Source: Dietzia timorensis (GTDB lineage Bacteria; Actinomycetota; Actinomycetes; Mycobacteriales; Mycobacteriaceae). From it: a DNA stretch of 8,639 nucleotides. The position numbers and the translations under genes were made by a program. Positions 1-6,365 of this stretch are shown in pieces. Numbering within the stretch: the stretch's first letter is position 1; every line of letters starts with the position of its first letter. The stretch is taken from NCBI RefSeq assembly GCF_020742175.1, contig NZ_DYXM01000143.1, forward strand, positions 1 through 8,639. Reading direction: 5' to 3'. A model generated the notes under the pieces. It saw nothing but the letters and a program-made list of their open reading frames with translations. It did no database searches and had not been told where the DNA came from.

Positions 1-478
1 CGGCAACAAGGACATCATCACCTTCGAGAACATGAAGGCGATGAAGAACAAGGCGATCCTCGGCAACATCGGCCACTTCGACAACGAAATCGACATGGCC
101 GGGCTTGAGGCGTCCTCCGACGTCACCCGCATCAACATCAAGCCGCAGGTCGACGAGTTCGAGTTCGCGTCGACGGGACGCTCGATCATCGTGCTGTCCG
201 AGGGCCGCCTGCTCAACCTGGGCAACGCCACGGGCCACCCCTCGTTCGTCATGTCGAACAGCTTCGCCGACCAGGTCATCGCGCAGATCGAGCTGTTCAC
301 CAAGGCCGATCAGTACCCGATCGGCGTGTACCGCCTGCCGAAGATCCTCGACGAGAAGGTCGCCCGCCTCCACGTGGAGGCGCTCGGCGGAACGCTCACC
401 AAGCTCGCCAAGGACCAGGCCGAGTACATCGGCGTCGACGTCGAGGGCCCGTTCAAGCCCGAGCACTACCGCTACTAG
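1..478 (+). CDS. ahcY: S-adenosylhomocysteine hydrolase, C-terminal part (5' truncated)
   Basis: Adenosylhomocysteinase splits S-adenosylhomocysteine reversibly into adenosine and homocysteine in the cytosol. It removes the product inhibitor of methyltransferases and feeds homocysteine back to methionine. The gene enters the window already open; codons begin at base 2, and 158 residues remain of a family usually about 480 to 495 long. Visible family signatures are GNIGHFDNEID (end of the NAD-binding domain), GHPSFVMSNSFADQVIAQ (cofactor and substrate region) and the terminal KPEHYRY, whose Lys and Tyr are known in this family to reach the NAD site of the neighbouring subunit. The stop is TAG at 476-478. 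The tmk start follows 19 bp later with no terminator visible between, so read-through into tmk is plausible. The identification is essentially certain; only the missing 5' part cannot be judged. Confidence 0.98.
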   Translation, partial: GNKDIITFENMKAMKNKAILGNIGHFDNEIDMAGLEASSDVTRINIKPQVDEFEFASTGRSIIVLSEGRLLNLGNATGHPSFVMSNSFADQVIAQIELFTKADQYPIGVYRLPKILDEKVARLHVEALGGTLTKLAKDQAEYIGVDVEGPFKPEHYRY

Positions 479-497
479 CCAGGGGTTGACGTCGGAC

Positions 498-1148
498 GTG
501 GGGATTCTCGTCGCGATCGAAGGTATCGACGGAGCCGGCAAGAACACGCTGGTCTCCGCCCTCGAGTCGGCGCTGGACGCGCGCGGGCTGAGCTCGGCGC
601 GGCGAGCATTTCCCCGTTACGGCACCCACCACGCGGACCTGGCGGCCGGCGCCCTGCGCGGCCGCCTCGGTCCGATCTCCGGTTCGCCGGAGGCCATGGC
701 GCTACTGTTCGCGCTCGATCGTGCGGCCGCGACGGTCGACCTTCTCGCCGCGAAACGCGAGGTCGACGTGCTGTTGTGCGACCGCTATGTCGCGTCCAAC
801 GCGGCCTATTCCGCAGCGCGGCTGGGGGAGCGGAGCTTCTCCGACGTCATCGAATGGATTGAAGCGATGGAGCACGAGGATATGGGCGTCCCGCGGGCAG
901 ACGGCTATATTCTGCTCCCGACCCCGGTGACCGAGGCGCGACGGCGGGCCGATTCGCGGGCCGCGGGAGATGCCAGCCGCGAACTCGACGCCTACGAAAC
1001 CAATGCGCAACTGCAGGCCGATACCGCCGCCGCATATGAGAGACTTGCCGAAATGGAGTGGACCGCTCCGTGGTGGCGCGCGGAACTCGGCGTGCCGCCG
1101 GAGGACGCTGCGGCCATGCTTGCCGACCGCATCGCGACGCTCGCATAA
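498..1148 (+). CDS. tmk: Thymidylate kinase (dTMP kinase)
   Basis: Tmk phosphorylates dTMP to dTDP with ATP, the step shared by de novo and salvage routes to dTTP. With the GTG start at 498 the protein has 216 residues, normal for the family. Motifs: P-loop GIDGAGKNT at residues 9-17; FPRYG at 38-42, the DR(Y/H)-family substrate-arginine region; and DRYVASNAAYSAARL at 95-109, nearly identical to the mycobacterial enzyme as I remember it. An arginine-rich stretch near residues 150-160 (ARRRADSRAAGD) fits the LID. The reading frame stays open far upstream inside ahcY, but homology begins only at ILVAIEG, so that extension is not coding. Start choice: GTG 498 has AGGGG at 481-485, a 12-nt spacing, which is long. 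TTG 486 is the alternative but has no spacing from that AGGGG. The P-loop has Asn after the Lys where many Tmk have Thr, Ser or Arg. Function is very likely; the exact start is less sure. Confidence 0.94.
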   Translation: MGILVAIEGIDGAGKNTLVSALESALDARGLSSARRAFPRYGTHHADLAAGALRGRLGPISGSPEAMALLFALDRAAATVDLLAAKREVDVLLCDRYVASNAAYSAARLGERSFSDVIEWIEAMEHEDMGVPRADGYILLPTPVTEARRRADSRAAGDASRELDAYETNAQLQADTAAAYERLAEMEWTAPWWRAELGVPPEDAAAMLADRIATLA

Positions 1149-1151
1149 GAT
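1120..1151 (+). promoter_or_regulatory. Weak candidate promoter for mtrA
   Basis: A TANNNT-type -10 (TAAGAT, 1146-1151) overlaps the tmk stop codon. TTGCCG at 1120-1125 lies 20 nt upstream, too far for an ideal -35, but actinobacterial promoters often lack a good -35. It would start transcripts near 1158, about 39 nt before the mtrA ATG. The 48-bp tmk-mtrA gap is the only non-coding DNA before the mtr operon, so a promoter here is reasonable. The match itself is weak, and no terminator is seen after tmk. Confidence 0.22.
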
Positions 1152-1196
1152 GCCATTAGACCGAATAACGATTCCGAAGCTGTCAAAGTAGAGGTC

Positions 1197-1877
1197 ATGA
1201 GCCCGAAGATTCTGGTTGTCGACGACGACGCCGCGCTGGCGGAAATGCTCACTATTGTGCTCAAGGGCGAAGGCTTTGAGCCGACTGTCGTGGGCGACGG
1301 CACCTACGCGGTGGAGACCTTTCAGGAGGTTCGCCCCGACCTGGTGCTGCTCGACCTCATGCTTCCCGGCAAGAGCGGTATCGATATCTGCAAGGACATC
1401 CGCCTCGAATCGCGGGTGCCGATCGTCATGCTCACCGCGAAGACCGACACGGTCGACGTGGTGCTCGGGCTCGAATCGGGCGCCGACGACTACATTCTCA
1501 AGCCGTTCAAGCCGAAGGAGCTCGTCGCCCGCATCCGCGCTCGCCTGCGCCGCGGCGACGACGAGCCGGCCGAGGTGCTGCACATCGCCGACGTGTCGAT
1601 CGACGTGCCGGCGCACACCGTGATCCGCGACGGCGAGGCCATCCCGCTCACGCCACTCGAGTTCGAGCTGCTCGTCGAGCTGGCGCGCAAGCCGCGGCAG
1701 GTCTTCACCCGTGAAGTGCTGCTGGAAAAGGTGTGGGGCTACCGCCATCCCGCCGATACGCGCCTCGTGAACGTCCACGTCCAGCGCCTGCGCGCGAAGA
1801 TCGAGCTGGACCCGGAAAACCCCGAGATCATCCAGACCGTGCGCGGTGTCGGATATAAGGCGGGCCCCGTCCAGTGA
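1197..1877 (+). CDS. mtrA: Response regulator MtrA (OmpR/PhoB family)
   Basis: MtrA is the DNA-binding regulator of the MtrAB two-component system of Actinobacteria. In mycobacteria and corynebacteria it controls peptidoglycan hydrolase and resuscitation genes, osmoprotection and division-linked genes. The 226-residue product has a receiver domain (about 1-120) with the acidic pocket D9-D11, phosphoacceptor D53 (equivalent to D56 of M. tuberculosis by the three-residue offset), T80, Y99 and K102. A winged-helix DNA-binding domain (about 130-224) carries the typical LTPLEFELL, VFTREVLLEKVWGY and VNVHVQRLRAKIE segments and ends in TVRGVGYKAG. All phosphorelay residues are intact. The ATG at 1197 has only a close GAGG (1191-1194, 2-nt spacing), so its ribosome binding site is poor. 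No better start exists, and homologues begin at the same place. The stop TGA at 1875-1877 overlaps the mtrB GTG. Confidence 0.98.
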   Translation: MSPKILVVDDDAALAEMLTIVLKGEGFEPTVVGDGTYAVETFQEVRPDLVLLDLMLPGKSGIDICKDIRLESRVPIVMLTAKTDTVDVVLGLESGADDYILKPFKPKELVARIRARLRRGDDEPAEVLHIADVSIDVPAHTVIRDGEAIPLTPLEFELLVELARKPRQVFTREVLLEKVWGYRHPADTRLVNVHVQRLRAKIELDPENPEIIQTVRGVGYKAGPVQ

Positions 1878-3667
1878 AGGTAGCCGCATTGGGGGCGTGG
1901 CTTCGCCACGTGATCTCCAGGGTGCGGCGAGCGTGGCGGCGCTCCATGCAGCTCCGCGTCGTGTCCTCGACGTTGGCGCTGTCGTTCACCGTCATCATCG
2001 TCGTCGCGTTCATGCTGATGCAGCAGATGACGGAATCTCTCCTTCAGTCCAAGCTGTCCGCAGCCGTCGACCAGACCTCGCGGATGCGGGGGACGGTCGA
2101 GATGCAGATCGCGGCGACAGACGACGCCTCGCCCGACCAGTCCCGACTCGACGCCGCGCGTAACTCGCTCGGCGACCGTGGGCTCGCCGGCGGCGATCAG
2201 GCGGTGTCGGCCGGGACGTTTGACCCGATCCTCGTCGCTCCCGGCAGCGCCGGTCGCGAGCAGGTCGTCAGCCCCATCGGCGCGCAGATCCCGGAGGAGC
2301 TGCAGAACCAGGTCGAGCAGGGGCGCATCGCCTCCCAGTTCGCGACCGTCTCGTTCCGCGGCCAGGTCACCAAGGCGTTGATCATCGGCACGCCCACCGA
2401 CTCGCGGATCCCCAACCTGCAGCTCTACCTCGTGTTCCCGCTCAGCGCCGAAGAGCAGACGCTCAGCATCATGCAGAACACGATCATCACCGCCGGCCTC
2501 GCGCTGATCCTGTTGTCCGCGGCGATCGCGTGGATCGTGACGAGGCAGGTCGTGCTTCCCGTGCGGCAGGCGGCGTCGATCGCCTCGCGCTTTTCCGAAG
2601 GTCATTTCAAGGAACGCATGGTCGTGCGCGGTGAGGACGACATGGCGCGCATGGGGAATGCCTTCAACTCGATGGCCGAATCACTTTCGCAGCAGATCCA
2701 TAGCCTCGAGGAGTACGGCAACCTGCAGAAGCGGTTCACCTCGGATGTCTCGCACGAGCTGCGCACCCCGCTCACCACGGTGCGCATGGCCGCCGACATC
2801 ATCTCCGACGATGCCGAAGAGTTCGCTCCTCCGACCAAGCGAGCCGTCGAGCTTCTCGAGTCCGAGCTCGACCGCTTCGAGGCTCTGCTCACCGACCTTC
2901 TCGAGGTCTCGCGCCACGACGCCGGCGTCGCCGAACTCGATACCTCACACGTGGACGCGCGGTCCCCGGCTTTCGACGCGCTCGACACCGTTTATCACCT
3001 TGCCGACCAGGCGGGCACGTCCATCGAGACACACATGCCCGACGATCCGGTCGTCGCCGACGTCGATCCGCGCCGCGTGGAGCGGGTGCTGCGCAACCTG
3101 CTCGCCAACGCCATCGACCACTCCGAGCAGAAGCCCGTCGCGCTGTACCTGGGCGCCAACGAGGACACCCTCGCGTTCGGCGTGCGCGACTACGGGGTCG
3201 GCCTCAAGCCCGGCGAGGCGCAGCTCGTTTTCAACCGCTTCTGGCGCGCCGACCCGTCCCGAGTCCGCCGCTCCGGCGGCACCGGACTCGGCCTCGCAAT
3301 CTCGCTGGAGGACGCGAAGCTGCACGGCGGCACGCTCGACTGCTGGGGCGACCCCGGCAACGGCTCCTTCTTCCGTCTCACGCTCCCGCGCTTCGAGGGC
3401 GCCGAGTTGGGGGAGAGCCCTCTTCCGCTTCCGCCGTTCGACGTGCAAGATTTCGTGCAGACCTCGCAACGGCGCGAGCTGACGGACGGCAAGTCCGCCG
3501 GAGCGTCGCCGGCAGCGGGAGAGACTGGCGGCGCTGACCTCGACTCCGCCGAGGATGGCGAAACGCCCGAGATCCCCGAGATCCTCGGCGAGCCCACGTC
3601 CGGCGACTCCGGTTCGCCGGACGAGGGCAGCACCGCACGAATCGAGAAAGGACAGGACGAGTCATGA
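1874..3667 (+). CDS. mtrB: Sensor histidine kinase MtrB
   Basis: MtrB is the membrane kinase that phosphorylates MtrA. The 597-residue protein has a basic N-terminus, a membrane helix at about 29-49, an extracytoplasmic sensor region (about 50-202), a second helix at about 203-223, then a HAMP linker (about 224-277). The H-box SHELRTP has the phosphorylated H294, the N-box LLANAIDHS has N412, the G1 box is DYGVGL from D439, and the G2 box is GGTGLGL at 468-474; all are intact. After the ATPase domain comes a 90-residue acidic, Pro/Gly/Ser-rich tail (508-597) that looks disordered. The start is GTG 1874, overlapping the mtrA stop as GTGA, which fits translational coupling; AAGG at 1857-1860 is a weak, distant ribosome binding site. 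Met25 (1946) is a possible later start, but the segment before it resembles homologues. The stop TGA overlaps the lpqB ATG. In mycobacteria MtrB localises to the septum and is modulated by LpqB. Confidence 0.97.
   Translation: MKVAALGAWLRHVISRVRRAWRRSMQLRVVSSTLALSFTVIIVVAFMLMQQMTESLLQSKLSAAVDQTSRMRGTVEMQIAATDDASPDQSRLDAARNSLGDRGLAGGDQAVSAGTFDPILVAPGSAGREQVVSPIGAQIPEELQNQVEQGRIASQFATVSFRGQVTKALIIGTPTDSRIPNLQLYLVFPLSAEEQTLSIMQNTIITAGLALILLSAAIAWIVTRQVVLPVRQAASIASRFSEGHFKERMVVRGEDDMARMGNAFNSMAESLSQQIHSLEEYGNLQKRFTSDVSHELRTPLTTVRMAADIISDDAEEFAPPTKRAVELLESELDRFEALLTDLLEVSRHDAGVAELDTSHVDARSPAFDALDTVYHLADQAGTSIETHMPDDPVVADVDPRRVERVLRNLLANAIDHSEQKPVALYLGANEDTLAFGVRDYGVGLKPGEAQLVFNRFWRADPSRVRRSGGTGLGLAISLEDAKLHGGTLDCWGDPGNGSFFRLTLPRFEGAELGESPLPLPPFDVQDFVQTSQRRELTDGKSAGASPAAGETGGADLDSAEDGETPEIPEILGEPTSGDSGSPDEGSTARIEKGQDES
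3566..3583 (+). repeat. Perfect 9-bp tandem duplication in the mtrB tail
   Basis: CCCGAGATC occurs twice head to tail (3566-3574 and 3575-3583). It is in frame and encodes PEI-PEI inside the acidic tail of MtrB. It probably arose by replication slippage in an unconstrained region. It marks this part of the tail as likely to vary in length between strains. Confidence 0.85.
3654..3657 (+). promoter_or_regulatory. Ribosome binding site of lpqB
   Basis: AGGA at 3654-3657, within the purine-rich GAAAGGACAGGACGA stretch of the mtrB end, lies 6 nt before the lpqB ATG at 3664. This spacing supports that ATG and suggests lpqB can recruit ribosomes itself, besides coupling through the ATGA overlap. 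Confidence 0.7.
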
Positions 3668-5421
3668 CGGCGAAGCGTTCCATCCGCCTGAGGCGACGAG
3701 TCCTCCCGTTCGCGGCAGTCGCGGTCGCGGCGATCACAGGTCTCACAGGCTGCGTGACCCTGCCCTCGTCGTCCACCCCGCGCGTTATCGACACGTTCGC
3801 CCCGCGCGCGAGCAACGACGACATTCCCACCCCGGTACCGAACCAGGAACCGGACATGCTCGTGCGCGACTTCATCAAGGCTTCGGCGCTCCCGGACCAG
3901 CGCCACGCGGCCGCGCGCCAGTTCCTCACCCCCGAGGCGAACGAGAAGTGGAACGATGCCGAATCGGCGACGGTCGTGCTGCGCGCCAACCTCAGCGCCG
4001 CGGGCCGGCGAACAGAGGACCGTGCCAGTTACACCCTTCGCGCCCAGCGCGTCGGCGTGCTCGAGGAGGGCGGTGTGTTCACCGCCGGCGAGGGTGAGGT
4101 CACCGCGGAGATCGAGCTCGTTCGAGTCGACAACCAGTGGCGCATCGAAGGGCTGCCCCCGGGCGTGATCATGGAGCGCACCGAGTTCTACACGAACTAC
4201 TCCATGCACAATCTCTACTTCCTCGATCCCGACCGCGACGCGCTCGTTCCTGACCCACGTTGGCTGAGCGCATCGAGCATCGAGGTCGCGCCGTCGCTGC
4301 TCAACATGATCGCCGGCGACCCGCGCCCGTCGCTCACCGAATCGGTCACCAACAGGCTCGGCCCTTCGGTCTCGGTGCGCCCGTCCGAAACCGGTGCCGA
4401 GGGCGAGGGCACGACCGTCGACTTCCAGGGCCTGCCGACGATGTCGAGCGAGGAGATCCAGGAGTTCGCGGCCCAGGTCGTGTGGACTCTCAATGACGCC
4501 GATATTCCTGGGCCATACCGTCTCGAACGCGATGGCTCGCCCATCGACGAGCGGCGCGCGGGAGGCTGGCGCGTCGAGGACGTCTCCGATTTCGATCCCG
4601 ATCCGGACACCCCTCAGCTCGAATACGTGCTGACCAGCGGTGACGGTCTCGTCCGTCTTACGGGTCAGTCCGCGCAGCGCTTCGGCGGGGAGTGGTCGGA
4701 GATCCCAGACACGCGCTATGCACGGCTCAGCCCCAACGGCGAGGATCTTGCCCTGGTTGCGGGGGACGGACCCAATGCCGGGGGCGCCGTACTCAAGGTC
4801 GGCCCGGTGGACGGTGAGCCCGCCGATATTCTGCGCGGCCCCGGCATCACCTCTCCCACGTGGAGCAATGTCGACGACTCTCTGTGGTTCCTCGGCGCCG
4901 GCGGTCGCATCTCGCGCCTGTCGAACCCCACCGACCCCTCGTCGGCAGGGGAGGTCGGGCAGGACGCGCTCGACGATGTCGACGGCAACGTCACAGACAT
5001 GGCGCTCGACCCGACCGGCGTGCGCCTGTTCTTCGTCGCCGACGGGCAGGCCTACCTGTCGGTCATTTCCTACCGCGACCGCGGCACACCAGAGCTGGGG
5101 CCGCCACTGCGCATCGGGCAGGCACTGGAAAACACGGTGACGTCGGTGGGCTGGCTCGACAGGGAGTCCGTCCTCGTGGGGCGCTCCGCCGTGGAAGCGC
5201 CGGTCGCCCGCATCACCGTCGACGGCGCGATGACCGAATCGCAGTCCGGCCGCAACATCTCCGCCCGCATCGACGCGGTAGCCGCGACCGGGAAGAGCAT
5301 TTACGCCCTCGACCAACGCTCGCTCCTGCAGCTCGACACCCAGATCGAGGAATCCGAACGCTACTGGCGCGAGGTACCGGGCCTGTCTGGTATCCGTGCA
5401 TTCCCGGTGGTCCGCGGCTAA
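3664..5421 (+). CDS. lpqB: Lipoprotein LpqB, accessory factor of MtrB
   Basis: LpqB is an exported lipoprotein. In mycobacteria it binds the extracellular part of MtrB and influences MtrA phosphorylation, envelope integrity and division. The 585-residue product matches the family length. A basic N-terminus (KRSIRLRRR) and a hydrophobic stretch lead to the lipobox LTGC, with the lipidated cysteine at residue 30; the mature protein should sit on the outer face of the membrane. The middle of the protein includes PPGVIMERTEFYTNYSMHN from residue 165 and fits the GerMN-like domain of LpqB. From about residue 330 to the end it has repeated beta-strand patterns (RYARLSPNGEDLALV, MALDPTGVRLFFVADG, TSVGWLDRESVLVG) typical of the LpqB beta-propeller. 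The start overlaps the mtrB stop as ATGA and has a good AGGA site, so it belongs to the mtr operon. No odd residues or frame breaks are seen. Confidence 0.96.
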   Translation: MTAKRSIRLRRRVLPFAAVAVAAITGLTGCVTLPSSSTPRVIDTFAPRASNDDIPTPVPNQEPDMLVRDFIKASALPDQRHAAARQFLTPEANEKWNDAESATVVLRANLSAAGRRTEDRASYTLRAQRVGVLEEGGVFTAGEGEVTAEIELVRVDNQWRIEGLPPGVIMERTEFYTNYSMHNLYFLDPDRDALVPDPRWLSASSIEVAPSLLNMIAGDPRPSLTESVTNRLGPSVSVRPSETGAEGEGTTVDFQGLPTMSSEEIQEFAAQVVWTLNDADIPGPYRLERDGSPIDERRAGGWRVEDVSDFDPDPDTPQLEYVLTSGDGLVRLTGQSAQRFGGEWSEIPDTRYARLSPNGEDLALVAGDGPNAGGAVLKVGPVDGEPADILRGPGITSPTWSNVDDSLWFLGAGGRISRLSNPTDPSSAGEVGQDALDDVDGNVTDMALDPTGVRLFFVADGQAYLSVISYRDRGTPELGPPLRIGQALENTVTSVGWLDRESVLVGRSAVEAPVARITVDGAMTESQSGRNISARIDAVAATGKSIYALDQRSLLQLDTQIEESERYWREVPGLSGIRAFPVVRG

Positions 5422-5425
5422 GGAC

Positions 5426-6139
5426 ATGCTCGGCGCCATCGCGGACCTCGTTGCACCCAGGACGTGCGCGGGCTGCGGCGTTCGCGGTGAAGCGTTATGC
5501 CGGGCATGCCGAGCCGAGCTGCGAGGCTCGCCGTTGCGCGTGCGACTGCGCGCGGACGTGCCGGTTCCGGTGTTCGCCTGCGGCAGGTACGGCGGAACAT
5601 CTCAAGCGGTGATCAACGCATACAAGGAAGACGGACGCAGCGAGCTGTCTCGGGAGCTCGGCGACAGCGCTGCGCAGCTTCTCTGGGAACTCATCGACCT
5701 CGGCGAGATTCCCGAACCCCACGACACCCCGCTCGCCCTCGTGCCCGCGCCGGCGAGCGCGGCCGCCGTCCGCCGCCGCGGATTCGATCACGTCGCCCGC
5801 TGGGCAGAGCGCACGACGCGGGTGCTCTCGGCCTCGCTTCCGTCCGGCTCCGTCGTCATGACCAGGCCTTTGAAGGTGCGGGGGAGAGTGCGGGACGCTG
5901 CAGGGCTGTCTGCCGGTGCGCGTGCGGAGAACCTCGCCGGCAACATCGTCGCCGCGCCGCCACGGATCCTCGGCGGTGACGACCCCGCGAAAGTGTGGGC
6001 CCAGATGCGCGGTGGAAGGCGGCACGTGGTTCTCGTCGACGATGTCGTGACGACCGGCGCGACGATGGCCGAATGCGTACGCGCGCTTGCCCGGATCGGG
6101 CTGCGCACCGATTCCGCGGTGGCATTGCGCGCGGCGTGA
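5426..6139 (+). CDS. ComF-family phosphoribosyltransferase-like protein
   Basis: This belongs to the ComF/GntX family, related to type I phosphoribosyltransferases. Relatives such as ComFC are needed for DNA uptake in naturally transformable bacteria; the role in this lineage is not established. From ATG 5426 the protein has 237 residues. Near the N-terminus C14, C17, C25 and C28 form a CxxC...CxxC zinc-finger-like motif. RRRGFDH at 116-122 is the ComF-type basic segment. VVLVDDVVTTGAT at 201-213 is the PRPP-binding loop with its two Asp and two Thr. The ATG lies 4 bp after the lpqB stop with AAGGA almost touching it, so translation probably relies on coupling. GTG 5396, overlapping lpqB by 26 bp, is an alternative start, but the residues it adds do not resemble the family. 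It is the M. tuberculosis Rv3242c position. The family call is firm; the function and exact start are not. Confidence 0.88.
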   Translation: MLGAIADLVAPRTCAGCGVRGEALCRACRAELRGSPLRVRLRADVPVPVFACGRYGGTSQAVINAYKEDGRSELSRELGDSAAQLLWELIDLGEIPEPHDTPLALVPAPASAAAVRRRGFDHVARWAERTTRVLSASLPSGSVVMTRPLKVRGRVRDAAGLSAGARAENLAGNIVAAPPRILGGDDPAKVWAQMRGGRRHVVLVDDVVTTGATMAECVRALARIGLRTDSAVALRAA

Positions 6140-6192
6140 TCAGGGGCCGATCGGGCGCCCGGGAAACATGGCGAGAGCAAATTCGATCGACC

Positions 6193-6223
6193 GCGACACC
6201 CGCGCGTCGAGAAGGGTTAAAGT
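6193..6223 (+). promoter_or_regulatory. Weak candidate housekeeping promoter upstream of hpf
   Basis: GCGACA (6193-6198, four of six to TTGACA) and TAAAGT (6218-6223, four of six to TATAAT with the key T, A and T) are 19 nt apart in the comF-hpf gap. A housekeeping-type start near 6230 is possible. Spacing and matches are mediocre, so this is a suggestion only. Confidence 0.2.
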
Positions 6224-6235
6224 GAGTTACGGGAA

Positions 6236-6261
6236 GGAATACAGTTCTTCCTCTTCCGGTT
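6236..6261 (+). promoter_or_regulatory. SigH-type (ECF) promoter of hpf
   Basis: GGAATA (6236-6241), 17 nt, then GTT (6259-6261) inside GGTTAAC matches the actinobacterial SigH/SigR-type pattern GGAA(C/T)A, 16 to 20 nt, GTT. The predicted start is near 6268, giving a leader of roughly 100 nt. SigH in this order answers heat and thiol-oxidative stress, which suits a ribosome hibernation factor. I recall that the corynebacterial hpf next to secA is listed in a SigH regulon, but cannot verify that here. The motif is seen; its use is inferred. Confidence 0.55.
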
Positions 6262-6312
6262 AACTCTAGCCGCGGGGTCGGGGTTTCCTTCCTGGTCAAG
6301 ACAGTTCACGTT

Positions 6313-6345
6313 GCCTCGTGGACCTGCGACCGCATTCCGCGAGGC
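6313..6345 (+). promoter_or_regulatory. Leader hairpin just upstream of the hpf ribosome binding site
   Basis: GCCTCGTGGA (6313-6322) pairs with TCCGCGAGGC (6336-6345) over 10 positions with one G-U pair and a 13-nt loop. It ends 6 nt before the AGGAGGAG site. There is no T-run, so it is not a terminator. It could stabilise the leader or affect ribosome access. It would be transcribed from either candidate promoter. Confidence 0.5.
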
Positions 6346-6351
6346 CGGAGT

Positions 6352-6359
6352 AGGAGGAG
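6352..6359 (+). promoter_or_regulatory. Strong ribosome binding site of hpf
   Basis: AGGAGGAG lies 6 nt before ATG 6366 and fixes the start. It is the strongest Shine-Dalgarno sequence in the window. Its second AGGA (6355-6358) can form a small 4-bp stem with TCCT at 6362-6365, directly before the ATG; the stem is marginal. Confidence 0.9.
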
Positions 6360-6365
6360 CTTCCT

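Noticed and set aside
105..497. Upstream in-frame extension of tmk inside ahcY
   Set aside because: The translation is Ser/Arg-rich out-of-frame ahcY, while Tmk homology begins only at about 498.
702..1889. A 395-codon minus-strand open frame opposite tmk and mtrA
   Set aside because: It is a shadow of the third-position GC of tmk and mtrA. It crosses their boundary without any sign of a real start site or a protein family.
3190..5439. A 749-codon open frame on the minus strand opposite mtrB and lpqB
   Set aside because: It lies exactly opposite two well-supported genes in high-GC DNA, where long antisense frames arise from codon bias. Its translation is Arg-, Gly- and Val-rich and shows no recognisable family.
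6147..6161. Palindromes CCGATCGG and CGGGCGCCCG just after comF, considered as a terminator
   Set aside because: The stems are short with no loop, and no T-run follows. GC-rich DNA produces such words often.
6241..6307. ACAGTTC repeated exactly 60 bp apart (6241-6247 and 6301-6307)
   Set aside because: A 7-bp match in a 226-bp gap is not significant, and no regulator with this site is known to me.
6318..6353. An 11-codon GTG frame in the hpf leader whose TAG overlaps the hpf ribosome binding site, considered as a leader peptide
   Set aside because: It has no ribosome binding site, starts inside the stem of the leader hairpin, and has no telling codon run. It could be revisited if ribosome profiling shows initiation there.
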